64,000 nt of DNA. Source: Sarcomyxa edulis (Eukaryota; Basidiomycota; Agaricomycetes; Agaricales; Mycenaceae). The stretch lies in assembly GCA_009761415.1 (NCBI GenBank), contig QUOL01000010.1:620001-684000 (forward strand), in the 5' to 3' direction. The notes beneath the pieces are model-generated. The model was not told where the DNA came from. It saw only the letters and a list, made by a program, of their open reading frames with translations, and did not search any database. Of this stretch, positions 49,524-62,038 are shown piece by piece (position 1 is the stretch's first letter; every line of letters begins with the position of its first letter). The position numbers and the translations under genes were made by a program.

Positions 49524-50369
49524 ATGTCTGCACGACAAGCCACGATCTCTAGAAAGACAAACGAGACTCAAATTGATGTATCTATAGACTTGGATTGTGG
49601 CCCGGGGTCTGCTAACGTCCAGACTATCGACGTCCACACCGGGATTGGGTTCCTCGATCATGTGCGTGGTACGGGAATCATGTACTTCTCGCAGAGTTAG
49701 GGAGCTTATCAGCGGTATGTTTCTCAGATGTATACTGCCTTGGCTAAACACGGAGGAATGTCCTTGACCATGAAATGCACTGGCGACCTATGGATTGACG
49801 ACCACCACACTGCAGATAAGTTATCGCATCCTGAAATCCATGCTCTGCTCGGTATACCAACAAGTATCATGGGTAATTACAGGACAGTGCAATTGCCTTG
49901 GGTGCAGCGTTCAAGCAAGCACTGGGGGAGGTCCGTGGTATCCGACGTTATGGAACGGGTTTCGCACCATTAGACGAGGTATGAAGCACTTTTTCACAAC
50001 TCTTGGATCCTATCTGATGGCTCGATCCTTAGGCTCTTTCACGGGCTGTGATTGATATATGTTCACGCCCATATTGTGTCACCGACCTTGGCCTGAAACG
50101 AGAAAAGATCGGCGACCTCTCCACAGAAATGATTCCACACATATTCTACTCCTTCGCAATTGCTTCAGGTGTTACTCTCCATGTCGACGTTTTGCGTGGC
50201 GAGAATGACCATCATCGGTGAGGATTTAATCTCTGCCTTCTCTCTGGTACGCAGACTAACGGCAATACGAAGATCCGAGTCTGCTTTCAAAGCACTGGCA
50301 TTGGCTATCCGACAGGCTATCGAGAGGACCGGAGGTGATGACGTCCCGAGTACGAAGGGTGTATTATAA
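49524..50369 (+). CDS. HIS3: Imidazoleglycerol-phosphate dehydratase
   Basis: Dehydrates imidazoleglycerol phosphate in the histidine pathway; a Mn-dependent enzyme of about 215 residues here. Visible motifs: [59 protein letters not shown] and a C-terminal [10 protein letters not shown]. The first intron splits the FLDH-MYTAL segment. The second lies right after HHTA. The product matches the family (HHTAED then AIALG) only if the intron runs 49816-49880 with AT..AC ends (ATAAGT donor). A GT..AG alternative (49820-49886) removes the metal-ligand Glu and shortens the loop by one residue. A third intron follows DEAL's first codon, and a fourth splits HHR. Confidence 0.95.
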
Positions 50370-50542
50370 GAAATGAATGCCATACCTATACCTTCATCGT
50401 TAAAGATGACCCTACTTTGACGTCTGGTACTCGACTCTACACGAGGAAGAGAAACCATATCAATGTGTATAATACATACAAAACTTGAGGTAATTGTCGC
50501 CGATAACCGTTAAAATTATCCAAAATGTCTATGCTCCAAAGA

Positions 50543-53500
50543 TCACCAGAATATGCATTGTTTCTCAGGAGGGGGATTCAACTAAAGAAAAGAACGTTTC
50601 AACACATGTGTGCCACCCGGTTCCTTTAGATAAACTCACCTTGGCTTTCGCCGAGCAATTGAAAGCTTTGCTGAACTCGGGAATATTGTACATCGTTCCG
50701 TCCACGCGGTACTCACTTGGGGAGTGAGGATCGGTGAGGATACGTTGAACCTATATCGACAACAGTTAAAATATTGTCCTTAAGAAAATATACCGACTCA
50801 CAGCAGCAGCAGGTTTCATGCTCCGGGCCCAGATACGCGCGGACGACAAGAAAAATAGTTGCTCCCTGAAACACATTAGCTCGAACTCAAAAGCCACAAG
50901 CATGCCAAGAGAAGATCTCACCTTGTGTAATTCAAACCCGGAAGCAGGTATTCATTACCAGCTGCAGCCGAGGTATTATATTGCGCTTTCCATGCTCGAT
51001 AAGCTTGGACAAGGCCTGTGTCACCGATATTCTCCCCAGATGTCCTGTTCGATGGTTATCAGCATTCACACAGGGATTGTCACAGGAATTGCGTACAGTT
51101 TTCCCTGGAAATAAACGACGTCAGAGAAAAATCCTTGGAGAACGATGTATGGAATACATACATTCACATAGATCTTTCCACCTTTTCCATCATCGATGCT
51201 GTAAGCTGCACGCGAGTACACGAGTAAGTATACCAATCTACCACAAAGAAGGCCTAAACGCACAAGAATATTGCTTCACTATACAATCCTGTATGACATC
51301 GTACCCTTCGCTCGTCGAATTGGTCCACCATTCCTCGAGTTTACCGTCTTGGTTATATCTCCTTCCAGCGGAGTCAAAGGCGTGCTGGGGTTCAAACCAT
51401 GTAAGTCAAGAGACCGTACCCGTGCTTGGGTAAATTTACTCACAGTCAACTCATGTGCGGCGACCCATCCGAACGAGCCGTATGAGAGATAAGATGGCCT
51501 ATAATGCATATCGCTCAGGACAAAAAAGGTTCACATCCATCATGTAACTTACCAGTCATGCGAGAAGAACGGCGGCCGAAGGATCCCAGCGGGGAACACA
51601 ATCTAGGATCACATTTTAGACAAACTGGCCTGCCACACAATCAATGGAGTCGCATTACGCACCTCATTAGCAGGAGGATTGAAGTAAGCATTCACTTCGG
51701 AAGGGTACATCTCCCAAGAGTTCACGTCTCGCTGCTTTCCAAGTTGAGCCCACATCTTGTATTGATCGCTCGTACTATCTTTGCTGTAAGTACGGTAAGC
51801 GAGCATGAGAGCACGGACAACTCACGCAGCGCTGAGCATGTTCTCGAAGAACTTGTCATCTCGTATCTTGACAAGGGTGTAGTAGTTCGCAATGGAACGA
51901 GCATCCTCTGTGTTTGGGGATGTAGGGTATCCGACTTTGACGCGAATCGCATCCGCCTGCGATGAAGATTTGTGAATGACCGACAGAGATGTGAGCGTGA
52001 GATGATGTACCTTTGCAGCCGCAGCATCCGCAGATTGCTTGTCCATCCATTTGATGTCAGATAGGGAGGCTTTGAAAGACTCAACGATGTCTTTGAAAGT
52101 ACAAAGATGAAATTAGGATGGCGTTACAGAATCAAAGACAGAACAGACGCCCACCGGTTATAACCTTCAAACTCTTCTCCCTCGAGTCTCCACCAAACGT
52201 CTCATTGACAAAATACCTCCCAGCCGCAAAGCCAAGAGAATTCTCAACCTTCCCAACGCAATACTCGGCACGATCACCAACGACACCTTTCTTGATTCCA
52301 GTCAAAGTCTCCTCTAGAGTCCTTTGCGCCTGCCAAGCCTCTGTACCCATCCCGAGATGTGGGGAGAGACTTAGAGCAGCACGTACGACGAGGTATGTCT
52401 CGATCACATCAGGAGATGTGTGATTGAGAATTTCGGAGAGTGAGACAGGGTACGGCGGGTAGGTGATGAGGGCCTGTGTTGGGAACGAGCGGGGCGTGAA
52501 TGTAGAGAAGTAATCGGGGAACTGGATCTGATATAGAGTGGCTGTGAGATTGGATATCGGGGTTGGGTTGTAAGTTCCGACTGGGTCCTGTTGCAATACG
52601 TCGCTGTTAAGAATGGAATTTCCAGTAGTCAGTATATACGTTGTATCTTGGATGAAAATTCGCCTTACAGATCAAGACTTGCATTCGCTAACAGACTTTC
52701 GAATTTGATGACTTGTTTGGCTAGTTTGTGGGCTCTCTTTGTTCGGTTCACGGGACCTTTGTCGTCGTCTCCGTCGTCGTCATCTGGTGTATCTCCCCAC
52801 GGTGGCCAAGGCCAAGGGGGCCAGACGTTCGCACTGTCTTGGTTTACAGTCAGTGGCGCAGATTTCTCTGATACAGTCATTTGCGGCTTCAGGTCCTCGT
52901 CATCCGATACGGCCAAAATGAGTCGCTCGATGACATCACGGTAGACCTTCAGGATAGATTTGTCCTGATAATATTCCTATTGACGTTTCCGCGTAAGACA
53001 AACCCAGCAGAGCTTTCCATCATAACAAACGCACCTTTGCTGGAAGTCCAAGATCAGGCTGGTTGAACCACAGTGCCATATAATTCGGATCAGTGCCTAC
53101 GTCACCCTCGACGTAGAAGCTGAACAACGCGTCGATTCCTACAGAACTGCCTCAACTCTTGCAACATAAGGTCATAATCTTTCAACTGACCTCTTGAGTG
53201 AAGGAATGCAAGAGCAGCGGTAAGATTGTTAGTCTTCTTATCGCCCTCATCCTCCTCGTTATCATCATCATGCTCAAGCACAGTAGTCTCGCCCCTGAAA
53301 AGCCCGCGAACGGTGCTCACAAAGTCGAGTAACGGAGCCATACCTATATCGTCCAATCTATTCTCGTCCATACAGGATGAGTACAGATTTCTGAGTTTAC
53401 GAAGAATCTGCGCGTCGTATGATGCTGTTGTGGAGGTAGAGTTCGATTCTAGTATCTTCTGGATGATCTGTTCGTTTTGTATGGAAAGTTGTTCAAATTG

Positions 53501-54236
53501 ACCGAGACTGCCTTTGGCAGCAGGTAGTGGATGGGAGCTAAGCCATCCGCCGTCTATGGGATGGGGATTGGGCATCAGAGCACTTTTGAAGAGATGTAGT
53601 TGTCAGACGTACTGGCGTATTCGTAAAAGTTCTCGCAAGGGTCTTGCGAGACGTCAAGAGAGGAAAGGATGGAAGCGGATAACACGATGCAATCTGCAGT
53701 GATACAAACGCTCTAATCAAACAGAAGATATCCAAGTCGGTCTTGCTATCACGCTTTGTGCACAACGAGCCACTCACCTCAGAAGGTGGGATCTTAGGAG
53801 GAGTATGAGTAGGGGCTGGTAGTGCGACGGTGCTCGTCGATACGCTCGTTGATGTGCTCGTAGCCGTTACGGTGAGTGTAGTAGTCGTTGTTACAGGTTC
53901 TTCTCCATCCTTGTTACGTTTCTTTTCCAAATCAAGCTTGTGTTGTGTACCAGCAAACAGTCCGATGAAGATGCTGCTTAACAGCAGTAGTATGAGTGCG
54001 ACCACGAGGAGGATTTTGGATAGAGGTGTCAAAGGCTCTTGTGCGATAGTACTGAGGCGTTCTGAAAGTGAAGGGTGTAGATCATCGCTACCACCTTCTT
54101 CAGCTTCTGGATCCCGAAGTAAAGGTGCTGTCTCTGCAGCGTGAAGAGTGAGTGAGCAACAGTTCTTTCAACTCCGTGATTGTAGAATTCAGATACCTTG
54201 GTCCGTTGAGGGCCTCGGGGCCCGACTATCAGCCAT
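50543..54236 (-). CDS. M13-family zinc metalloendopeptidase (neprilysin-like), type II membrane protein
   Basis: A short cytosolic N-terminus (MADSRAPRPSTDQ then acidic residues) precedes a membrane anchor (ILLVVALILLLLSSIF), a Thr/Ser/Pro stalk and a luminal or extracellular M13 domain. Visible family marks are the Cys-rich start (DPCENFYEYA), NxS/T sites, the zinc motif HELTH split by an intron after HELT (about 51443), the second zinc ligand in GENIGD, and the closing CxFW at the C-terminus (QCIFW). The N-terminal exon at 54236-54197 encodes only 13 residues. An acidic low-complexity insert with WPPWPWPPWGD then a DDD run (about 52,750-52,830) is unusual for the family. About ten or more introns. 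It is convergent with HIS3. The substrate is unknown. Confidence 0.9.
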
Positions 54237-54777
54237 TCTGGCGAAAGAGTTGGTTCAAACCCTCGAAGAGATGGCGGTACGATGCAGAGGTGCTATTCGG
54301 TTATGAGTCGGAATCGCGTCAACGTGATGGTCGACGGCGAGGCTCCACGCGTGGCACACGCGTATTGGTCATTTTGATGGGAAGAGTACTTCACATTTCA
54401 ACACTCCGAGTTGATCAGGACTCCGAGCCTCTATAGCTATCATCCTCAGAGATGAATAGCTTCGAGCACGGAGCACGTCAAGAAGAAACGGCGAATTCGA
54501 AAGCTCGACGACCTCGAGGCAAAAACTGTCGCAGCCTGTGCCTAACGATCGTACGAAGAAATCGTTGCTTCTAGATCACTCATATTATCACGAATCGATG
54601 AAACTCATCAACTTGAGGTCTTCGAGTGCTAGTACAAAGGTGCGCGGTTTCCCTTGGGTTTCCTTTCTTTTTCGCGAACAAGTTCGTTCTCACACTGGCC
54701 AGAAGAGGAAACCCTCCAAGACATTCATTGCACAGCCTGCAGCACGACTCTCTGTCCTCCTCTAATCCCAATCGACA

Positions 54778-55314
54778 ATGTTTTGTGAGTTCGACACCCT
54801 CAAATTAGGACATTCAGTGACTGACGTGTTTGCAAGTCTGCGTCCCGATACTACGTGCGTACTACTGCGGATGCTTGGTCGTCGTCTTCTCGTTTGAACT
54901 TTATTTCACTAGTGGGCTGTCAGACGAAGATCGATTCTGAAGGCGTTCAAACGCCTCGAATTTGCCCCAAATGTCATAATGGTGCGCTATATCTACGTCT
55001 GCGTAGACAAGCACGACGACTGATCTCGAAATCAAGCATCTGTTTGCTCGGCGAAGAGCAGCACTTGGTTCCAGTTCTTCTTCGTTCCTGTGTTCCCGTT
55101 GAAGACTAAACATATATGGATTTGCACTGTATGTCAGTGGCAGGTTCCTCTCCAACCCTCGTGAGTCCTCTGTTCTTTGAGTCGCGTTTGTCTGGATTGA
55201 TTTCGACGGTCATTTAGATGGGAACCTCCCACGGTGGGTAACATCGTACCTGCGCAGGGATGGACCGCACAGAACCGCCCAGGATACCAGCCCTCATATA
55301 CCCCGCAGAAATGA
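54778..55314 (+). CDS. Small zinc-ribbon membrane-associated protein, 104 residues
   Basis: Five exons (54778-54784, 54837-54854, 54913-54981, 55037-55160, 55218-55314) give 104 residues in frame. Exon 1 is 7 bases and exon 2 is 18 bases, so ordinary frame scans miss the gene. The product starts MFFCVPILLGC, then CPKCHN, a hydrophobic stretch WFQFFFVPVFPL, CTVCQW and a Pro/Gln-rich tail. The two CxxC pairs make a zinc ribbon of the zinc_ribbon_15 type found in small fungal proteins. It is divergent from the M13 protease gene, with about 540 bases between. Function unknown. Confidence 0.8.
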
Positions 55315-56073
55315 CCCCCGATTTCTGCACCAACTTCTTCATTAACGCGTTGTATGTATTCTAGCATGATATGAAACGGAACCGCTCAGCCACGTGGGTG
55401 CGGCTGTGCTGGATTGTTATTTTCGGGAGATAGCAGATATTCCGACTCTGATGCCGATGACTGCACCAAGACGGCCCTTAGACGGCTTGCCCTCATAACC
55501 AACGCGCAAATCACTCTGTAACAGGAGAGGTCAGCACAACTTGGTATTCGTTGTCCGAGCAGAGGCAGTGGCACGTATCACTTCAAATTCGCGCCAATAT
55601 ATTTCAGGGGATCTTACGCCACGGTGGAAAGGCGTTAGTGCGTCAAGGTCAAATGATCATTCCCCCATTGGTCGCTCATCCTATGATCTATGTGACTCAC
55701 TATCATGCGTTATTCCGGTAGAGTACACAAATCTTATCGTAGTCACTTGCGGAACTCACCTTCTTGATCAAGCTCGAAGTCGTTGCGGTGGATTGTAGAA
55801 GTGAATAATCTATACCTTAGTACCTACTCACTACCTTGCAATTCACCCAACTTGTGCTCTCAAGGTACTGCAAGGCAAGTTGTGTGTTTCGCTTCCCCAC
55901 GGGGTCGGACTTTGTCATTTGAATCGGTATTTTTGGTGCCGGGCGATATCACGTGTACGCGATGATGAGCTGCCACGGCAATTTCAAGTTTTCTAAATTC
56001 CGATTCATCCTCCAAAGTCTCTCTTTCTCCTCCCAATCGCACTCCTGAAGTTACTGTTCTCAAATATTCAACG
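55315..56073. other. Intergenic region, possible small minus-strand gene end
   Basis: On the minus strand, after an AG at about 55516, a frame reads DLRVGYEGKPSKGRLGAVIG and ends in SAISRK with a stop near 55418. This looks like a protein C-terminus, but no upstream exons could be joined to it. Otherwise it holds the promoter of the acyl-CoA synthetase gene. Confidence 0.3.
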
Positions 56074-59000
56074 ATGTCTACGACCCCAATCATGTCTATC
56101 GGAAGAGATAAAACAATTCCATGGCCCGCTGTCATGCCTTACAACCAACAGTCTGTCCCTGTTCCTGGCACGAAACGCCCAGGTCAAACAGGTGTGTGCC
56201 GTGTCACTGCCTGAGTAGACCTACGAACTCATGTTGAACTCTCTCTATAGCTCATTATCGCAATGGTGGGCAATTAGAACCGTAGTCTACTATGAAGCTA
56301 ACGCCCAGCATCCATATCAGCGATCGCGGGCCTCCTCTCACTCGACACACCAAACGCGCTCACAACATTGACCCAAGTGTTTGACAACGGTATATCCATG
56401 GGGAAGGACCGCAAATTCCTTGGCTACCGTCCAAAGATCTCTGTAAACCCTCTCAAATTCGCTAACCACTACGTCTGGCAAACCTACGGCGAAGTTGATC
56501 TCCGAAGACGTCACGTTGGTAGCGCGCTAACTGCGCTGTTCAAATCAGGAGAACTGGGTGGTGGGGAATACGAGACCGTCGGGATTTGGTCAGCTAATAG
56601 GCCTGGTATGTCGTTTCCAGGCTCAGCGCTCGGGTCTCGTCGATGACCCGATTGTCTGGCAGAATGGCAAATTATCGATTTGGCACTGCAAGCATATGGG
56701 AAGGTTTCGGTCAGCTTGTATGATACATTGGGCAATGATTCAGTTGGTGAGCTCCCTCCCCCTTGACAAACTTTAGATCTCATGCTAATGGTACGCTCCC
56801 TCTATAGAATACATGTACGTGATGTCCCCTTGAGCCTTCGTCTTGTTATGCATCATCTAATTGCTCCAAAATATAGTATCAATCACGCCCACTTAACAGT
56901 CATATTCGTCACCTCCGAGCATATACCGACACTGCTCAGAATCGCGTCCACCATCCGTATTCTCAAATTGATAGTCTGCATAGACGATCTATCGCCAGAA
57001 TCCCACAAGATACTTACTACATGGGGTCAAACCTTGGGTCTCAAGGTCATCGAGATGCGCGAACGTTCGTTTCTGTTTCACATCACGGGGTATCTTGACG
57101 TCAAACTGATATCTCTGGTCTTACAGTTGAAGCGTTAGGCAAGGAGAACCTTTTACAGCCGCTCGTTCCTACACCTGAACAAATTGCCTCGATATGTTAT
57201 ACCTCTGTGAGCTTCAGGTCCTCGAATCCAACTTGAGGATATGCTATACTTACGGTCTGCGCTTGAAAGGGTACCACCAATAATCCGAAAGGCAAGGGCT
57301 CTTCCCGTCGCAAATCTCTCTTTTGGCTTACATCTCATGTCTGCTTAGGTGTTGTTCTTAAACATAAGAACCTTGCATTGGCGACACAATCAAACCTCTT
57401 CGGAATAACGCTCGGAGTAGACGGTTGTATTCTCTCGTATCTCCCTCTCGCCCACATTTACGAGGTATGCCCGAAGTTCCCGTTTCCATCTCTCGAAATT
57501 CTTTCGTCTTTCTGTTCTGATCACATACCCATACCTCTAGAGAGTCTCAGAACTCTGCGTAATAGCATGCGGCGGGTGCATCGGATACTTCACCGGCGAC
57601 CCTCTCCGACTTCTCGAAGACGCTCAAATCCTGAAACCCAATTTCTTCCCCTCGGTTCCGCGTGTGTTGAACAGGGTATATCAGTCTGCTATGGTGGTGG
57701 CGAACGCGGGTGGGCTCAAGGGTGCTTTGTTCTCGAAAGCTATGCAGGTCAAGTTGGAGAAATTGCATGCCACTGGGGATAACACGCATCCGTTGTGGGA
57801 TCGGTTGGTTTTCAGAAAGGTTGCTGATTCCTATCTTTAATCCGTTTATGTTATGAGGTGTACTGAGATGATATGTGCCCTTGTCCTGTCCAGATTCAAG
57901 CTGTCTTGGGAGGCAATCTGATCCTGGTAACTTGTGGATCAGCTCCTATCAGTAAAGACGTCATGGACTTCTTGAAGATCGCTCTTGCCTGCGAAGTCAG
58001 CGAAGGTGAGTCGGTCTTCTCATCGTCATTCTAGATCTAGTATGATGACATCAATTCACGTATTCTAGGGTCAGCAATACGTTTCTTGACTGTATACTCA
58101 CGCTCACAGTCCGTCCTTCTAGATATGGGATGACTGAGAACGCAGCCACTTGTTCCCGCTGCTGGCCCCTCGATCCTTCATCGAGTGGGACTGTGGGCCC
58201 TCCTCAACCGGTCAACGAGATCAAACTTATCGATGTCCCTGCTATGGGCTACACCTCGGAGGATAAACCAAATCCTCGAGGTGAGCTGTGTTCTCGTGGT
58301 GTCAATTGCTTCACGACATATTATAAAGGTTCGTATTATGCGTTCTATTCACCGTTCATTTTGTTGAAATCAGGCATGTTTGTTTCGTAGATGAGAAGAA
58401 TACGAGAGAAACGGTTGATGATGAGGGATGGATCCATACTGGAGATGTCGCTGAGTTGGACGAGTGTGGTCGGTTCAAAATCGTTGATCGCGTCAAGGTT
58501 CGTCGATTTCTTCCCCCGTTCACATTTCTTGTCGGTTGACTTTGTCCATATTCCCTCACCTGTATATCCGTTTTCTTGAAACAGAACATCATGAAACTTG
58601 CCCAAGGAGAATACGTTGCCCTGGAAAAGATAGAGAACCTCTACAGCGGCTCACCGGTAGTCGCTCAATTATTCGTCCACGGCGACTCACTACAGTCTTA
58701 CCTCTTGGCTGTCGTCATACCTGATCCTGTCCAGTTATCCTCGATAATATCCTCGGTTCATGGGAGGACGATAAGCCACGAGGACTTGGAAGCGCTTTCT
58801 CATGCTTGCAAGGATGAAAAGGTCGTCCAGCATGTTCTCTCCATCTTGACGAAGGAGGCGAAGAAGAATGGTTTGAAAGGGTGCGTAAATTTACTCTCGA
58901 TTTCATTTTCATCTTTTGGACTCACTTTCTGACGGTGATTCTTTGGAACGTTCAGATTCGAGACCGTCAAGCGAATTCACCTCTCTCTCGACCCATTCAC

Positions 59001-59121
59001 CGTGGACAACGGGACATTGACGCCTACCTTGAAGATCCGGAGGAAAGATGCATTCAACAAGTTCAAAGCGGAACTGGAGTATCTGTACTCTCTCGGCGAG
59101 CCGAGTTCTTCGAGACTTTGA
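56074..59121 (+). CDS. Long-chain acyl-CoA synthetase, probably peroxisomal
   Basis: Activates fatty acids with ATP and CoA. The gene has many introns, including a 15-base exon at 56251-56265 (AHYRN segment). Motifs: AMP-binding P-loop [36 protein letters not shown]-type linker and [13 protein letters not shown], then KLAQGEYVA and C-terminal KIRRKDAF. The fatty-acid-synthetase signature around GWIHTGD and the absence of a transmembrane N-terminus fit the FAA group. The last three residues are Ser-Arg-Leu, a type 1 peroxisomal targeting signal, as in peroxisomal Faa2-like enzymes. The intron at 57292-57348 begins with GC instead of GT and splits the last Gly codon of the P-loop. Family is certain; location is inferred from the C-terminus. 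Confidence 0.93.
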
Positions 59122-59422
59122 GCCACTCCCCGATTTGGTACTGATACTTGTTACCCTTATCTCTCTCTTGGCTCGTGCGTCACGCGTATACCAGAATGGA
59201 TCCACGGAAGGAACGCGTCCGTGCTTGATAGACATACCACAAGTATACTGATTGTATTTATATCATCCATCATATTCCATACACATGTTTCGTGTTCTGT
59301 TTCGGTTCCTGGTAGCGCTGTCTGCTAATTTCCCTTCTCATTTCTCATACGCAATAATAAGTCTAATACGCATGCGAATGTGTTCGTATTGATGTAGATT
59401 GGTAGCGGCAGCCTGAGCAATT
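59122..59422. other. Convergent 3' intergenic region
   Basis: It separates the 3' ends of the acyl-CoA synthetase and MFS genes. It holds the ordinary AT-rich tail of both and no supported gene. Confidence 0.5.
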
Positions 59423-61476
59423 TTATTTGACTCCGTTTCGTGCCCTGATACTCCTCGAGATAGAACTTCCACCCAGACAAACTACAACCATGATCAATGC
59501 CCACAACTTCCCTCCGAGAAGATTATTGTCTACGGATAACGCGAAGCACGAGCTGGAAGCAAAACCAAGAAATCAATGAGATGAATGAGAAGAGCGGAAG
59601 CAGATACCGAACGAACACCTTACCTTACGAATGCGGGTGCAAAAGCACGAGAAAGACACATAGCAAACTGGACTAATCCGTTCGTCGTACCGAATGCTGA
59701 TGGACTAGGCGTATTTTCCTTTACCAGTATCATGCTGACTCTTCAATGATGATCAGTTGCGTGACCAAGTACTTGTGAAACAGAGAAGACAGCGTACGAA
59801 TAAGCCAAACACGCTATCCTCGAACACGCTAGAACAACCGCGATTCCAATCCATACCATCGCGTCCGTTGAGCCCGTAGTATCATTTAATCCACTGCGCG
59901 CGACGAAGTTGAGGAGCGGAAGGATGATGAACGTTAATGGCCATAAACCCATGCAGAAATTGTACATTTTGGCGATATCGAAGGTGCGTAGGAGGGTGGG
60001 CATGAAGAAGAGTTGGAGGAGGGTTGATATGGCGCCGGAAGTGGCTAAGGAGTATCCTATTTGAGAGGCCTAGAAATACGGATAGGGAAGGGGCTTGACG
60101 TCAGAAATGTTGCTGATACTTATTTGTTTCGAAGCTAGGTATGCGATTACTGACAGAGAATGCCAGTCCTCCTGTGAGGACGGGGGAATAACAAAAAAGA
60201 ACGAAGACGACGTCGAATGAGGTGGCGATGAAGCTCAATGCACTACCGGATATGCAGAGAGCTCTGATAACGGGGATGGAGAGCAGAGTGATGAAGTTTT
60301 GGGGAGAATCTGGGACACTTGTTGATTCGTTGGCATTGTTGATCTGAGTAGAGTTATACGGGTACGAATTTGATGATTCTTTTTCGATCGGTTTGCGACG
60401 TTTACTGGGAAGAGTCTAGTATCGTTTGAGAGTAAATTAGCTTGAGCTTTCAAATGAGATAAGATGTATAGAGCGAGTTTACCTCCTCTAGGAAGAAATA
60501 GGCTTGTAGAACACCGATGAGTGCAGTCATTCCCGCCACAAAACAAGGTAGGAAATATGGAAATGTTCGCCAGAAGGGATAATCGAACATCCCTGGCCAT
60601 CTGATGGCAGGATTAGACAAGGTACCACCTAACAGTGGCCTTGATTTGAATGATGGATGAGTCGTTGTAGTTCATACCAAGGCATTCTAAGCATACCCGA
60701 TAATGGATCCCAAAGGCCAAAATAATCCGTATATTGGATATGCGAGGGCCTGATTTGTCGAATCTGTGAGTTCGCCTAGAACACTGTGGACGACTGCGAC
60801 TTGGCCGGAACATAGGCCCGCTATTAGGTTTGAGTCAACCAATCTCAAGATAGATAGAGCGTAGATGGGGTAACATACCCAACGAACGGGAGACCAGGGT
60901 ACCTGCCAGTGTTTTTGACAGCCCAAAGAAGATGGTGGATATCGCCAGACCCACCGTTCCGATGATTATGATGGGCCGCCGACCAAATATATCTTTTGAT
61001 GATCGTGTAAGGTGGCCGATGAAGTTTGAGTATGAATTAACATACCGGAAAGTTTAGCACACTGATAGATGGCACATAGCTGGGCGATTGCGAAAACACT
61101 CTCCTATAACGACGGCAAGTTTTTCAGGACGTGATTTGATCCATTGTCATGAAACACACCTACCACAAGGCCGCTGTAGAAACCAATTTGAGAGGGATCG
61201 TCCGTTAGATGAAGGTCATTCATGAATTCATTGACATAAGGGAAGATCTTGGAGACGTCAGTAGGGAACTCTTGGCGAATTCCCAGAACGTACTTGGGTG
61301 AACGCGATGGGATCTGCTAGTCGTACAGAACATAGGGCGGCTAGCTGTCCTTTTGGAAGAGGGGTAGGTTTGGTCTTCGAAGGGATCTGTGCTTCGGCGT
61401 GAGCGTGTAGAAGAGGACATGATTCGTCGTACGAGGTCGTATCAAGCTCAGGGCGAGTATCATGGTCAGAGGCCAT
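59423..61476 (-). CDS. Major facilitator superfamily transporter
   Basis: A hydrophilic N-terminus of about 45 residues (MASDHDTRPELD...) precedes about 12 membrane helices in two bundles. The MFS loop motif between helices 2 and 3 is present as AKLSDIFGRRPIIIIG. Other marks are LFSGQVAVVHSVLGELTD (helix 4-5 region), PALGGTLSNPA-like GYALGGTLSNPAIRWP, and a late SAFGTTNGLVQF segment followed by LFAFSV-like CFALSVDNNLLGG. The central loop is Ser/Asn-rich. This set matches the group of fungal transporters often annotated as MFS general substrate transporters with YCT/ZRT-like relatives. The substrate cannot be told. Many short introns; the last exon begins near 59545. Confidence 0.88.
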
Positions 61477-61537
61477 TGTCAGCGGAGTGAAGGAGATGGA
61501 GATAGGGCAAGGAAGAAAAGTTGATGTTAGGAAACCA

Positions 61538-61544
61538 TTTTATA
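61538..61544 (-). promoter_or_regulatory. TATA box of the MFS gene
   Basis: TATAAAA on the minus strand, 61 bases before the ATG at 61476. Confidence 0.45.
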
Positions 61545-62038
61545 CGCAAGAGAGCAGCATCGAGAACACCAAGAGCCTGAGGAAGAGGCAACCGATAGAA
61601 TTTTGATTCCGGAGGCCGAATGGCTATTGGCTGTATCTTACGTTTCGAGTAAAGCGATTACACTTTGCGAAGTCAATGTGGTGTGGAATGTGCATCAGCT
61701 GCAGATAGTCTTCTGTTGGCGTGTCAAAAAGAGGAACTTCATAAACGATTGGAATGCCGACCGACCGTCTCAGTGGGACGATAAGGTGGAATCCGAGGCA
61801 CGAACGATATATCTGGCGTCAGTTGTTCCATGGCCAATGCAAGATCCTCCAATCTCTCCACAGTCCAGGTGCTATAGCTCGATTGTTGTGGGAGGAAGAG
61901 GGCCCAACTTTCATGCGCACGTGGTTCTGTGTTTCTTGATTCTCACTTTGAATCTGCTGATACGAAGTTTCTCTCGTTTTCCTTCCTGCTCTACTCCAAT
62001 AATCTACCTCTAAAAACATATACTTTTCCCTTCCAAAA
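61545..62038. other. Divergent promoter region
   Basis: It lies between the MFS gene and the following disordered-protein gene. A plus-strand frame is open from 61603 to 62013 but has no ATG in good context and no family resemblance. Not called. Confidence 0.4.

Noticed and set aside
61603..62013. 136-codon plus-strand frame in the MFS upstream region
   Set aside because: Starts without ATG, overlaps promoter DNA and has no recognisable features.
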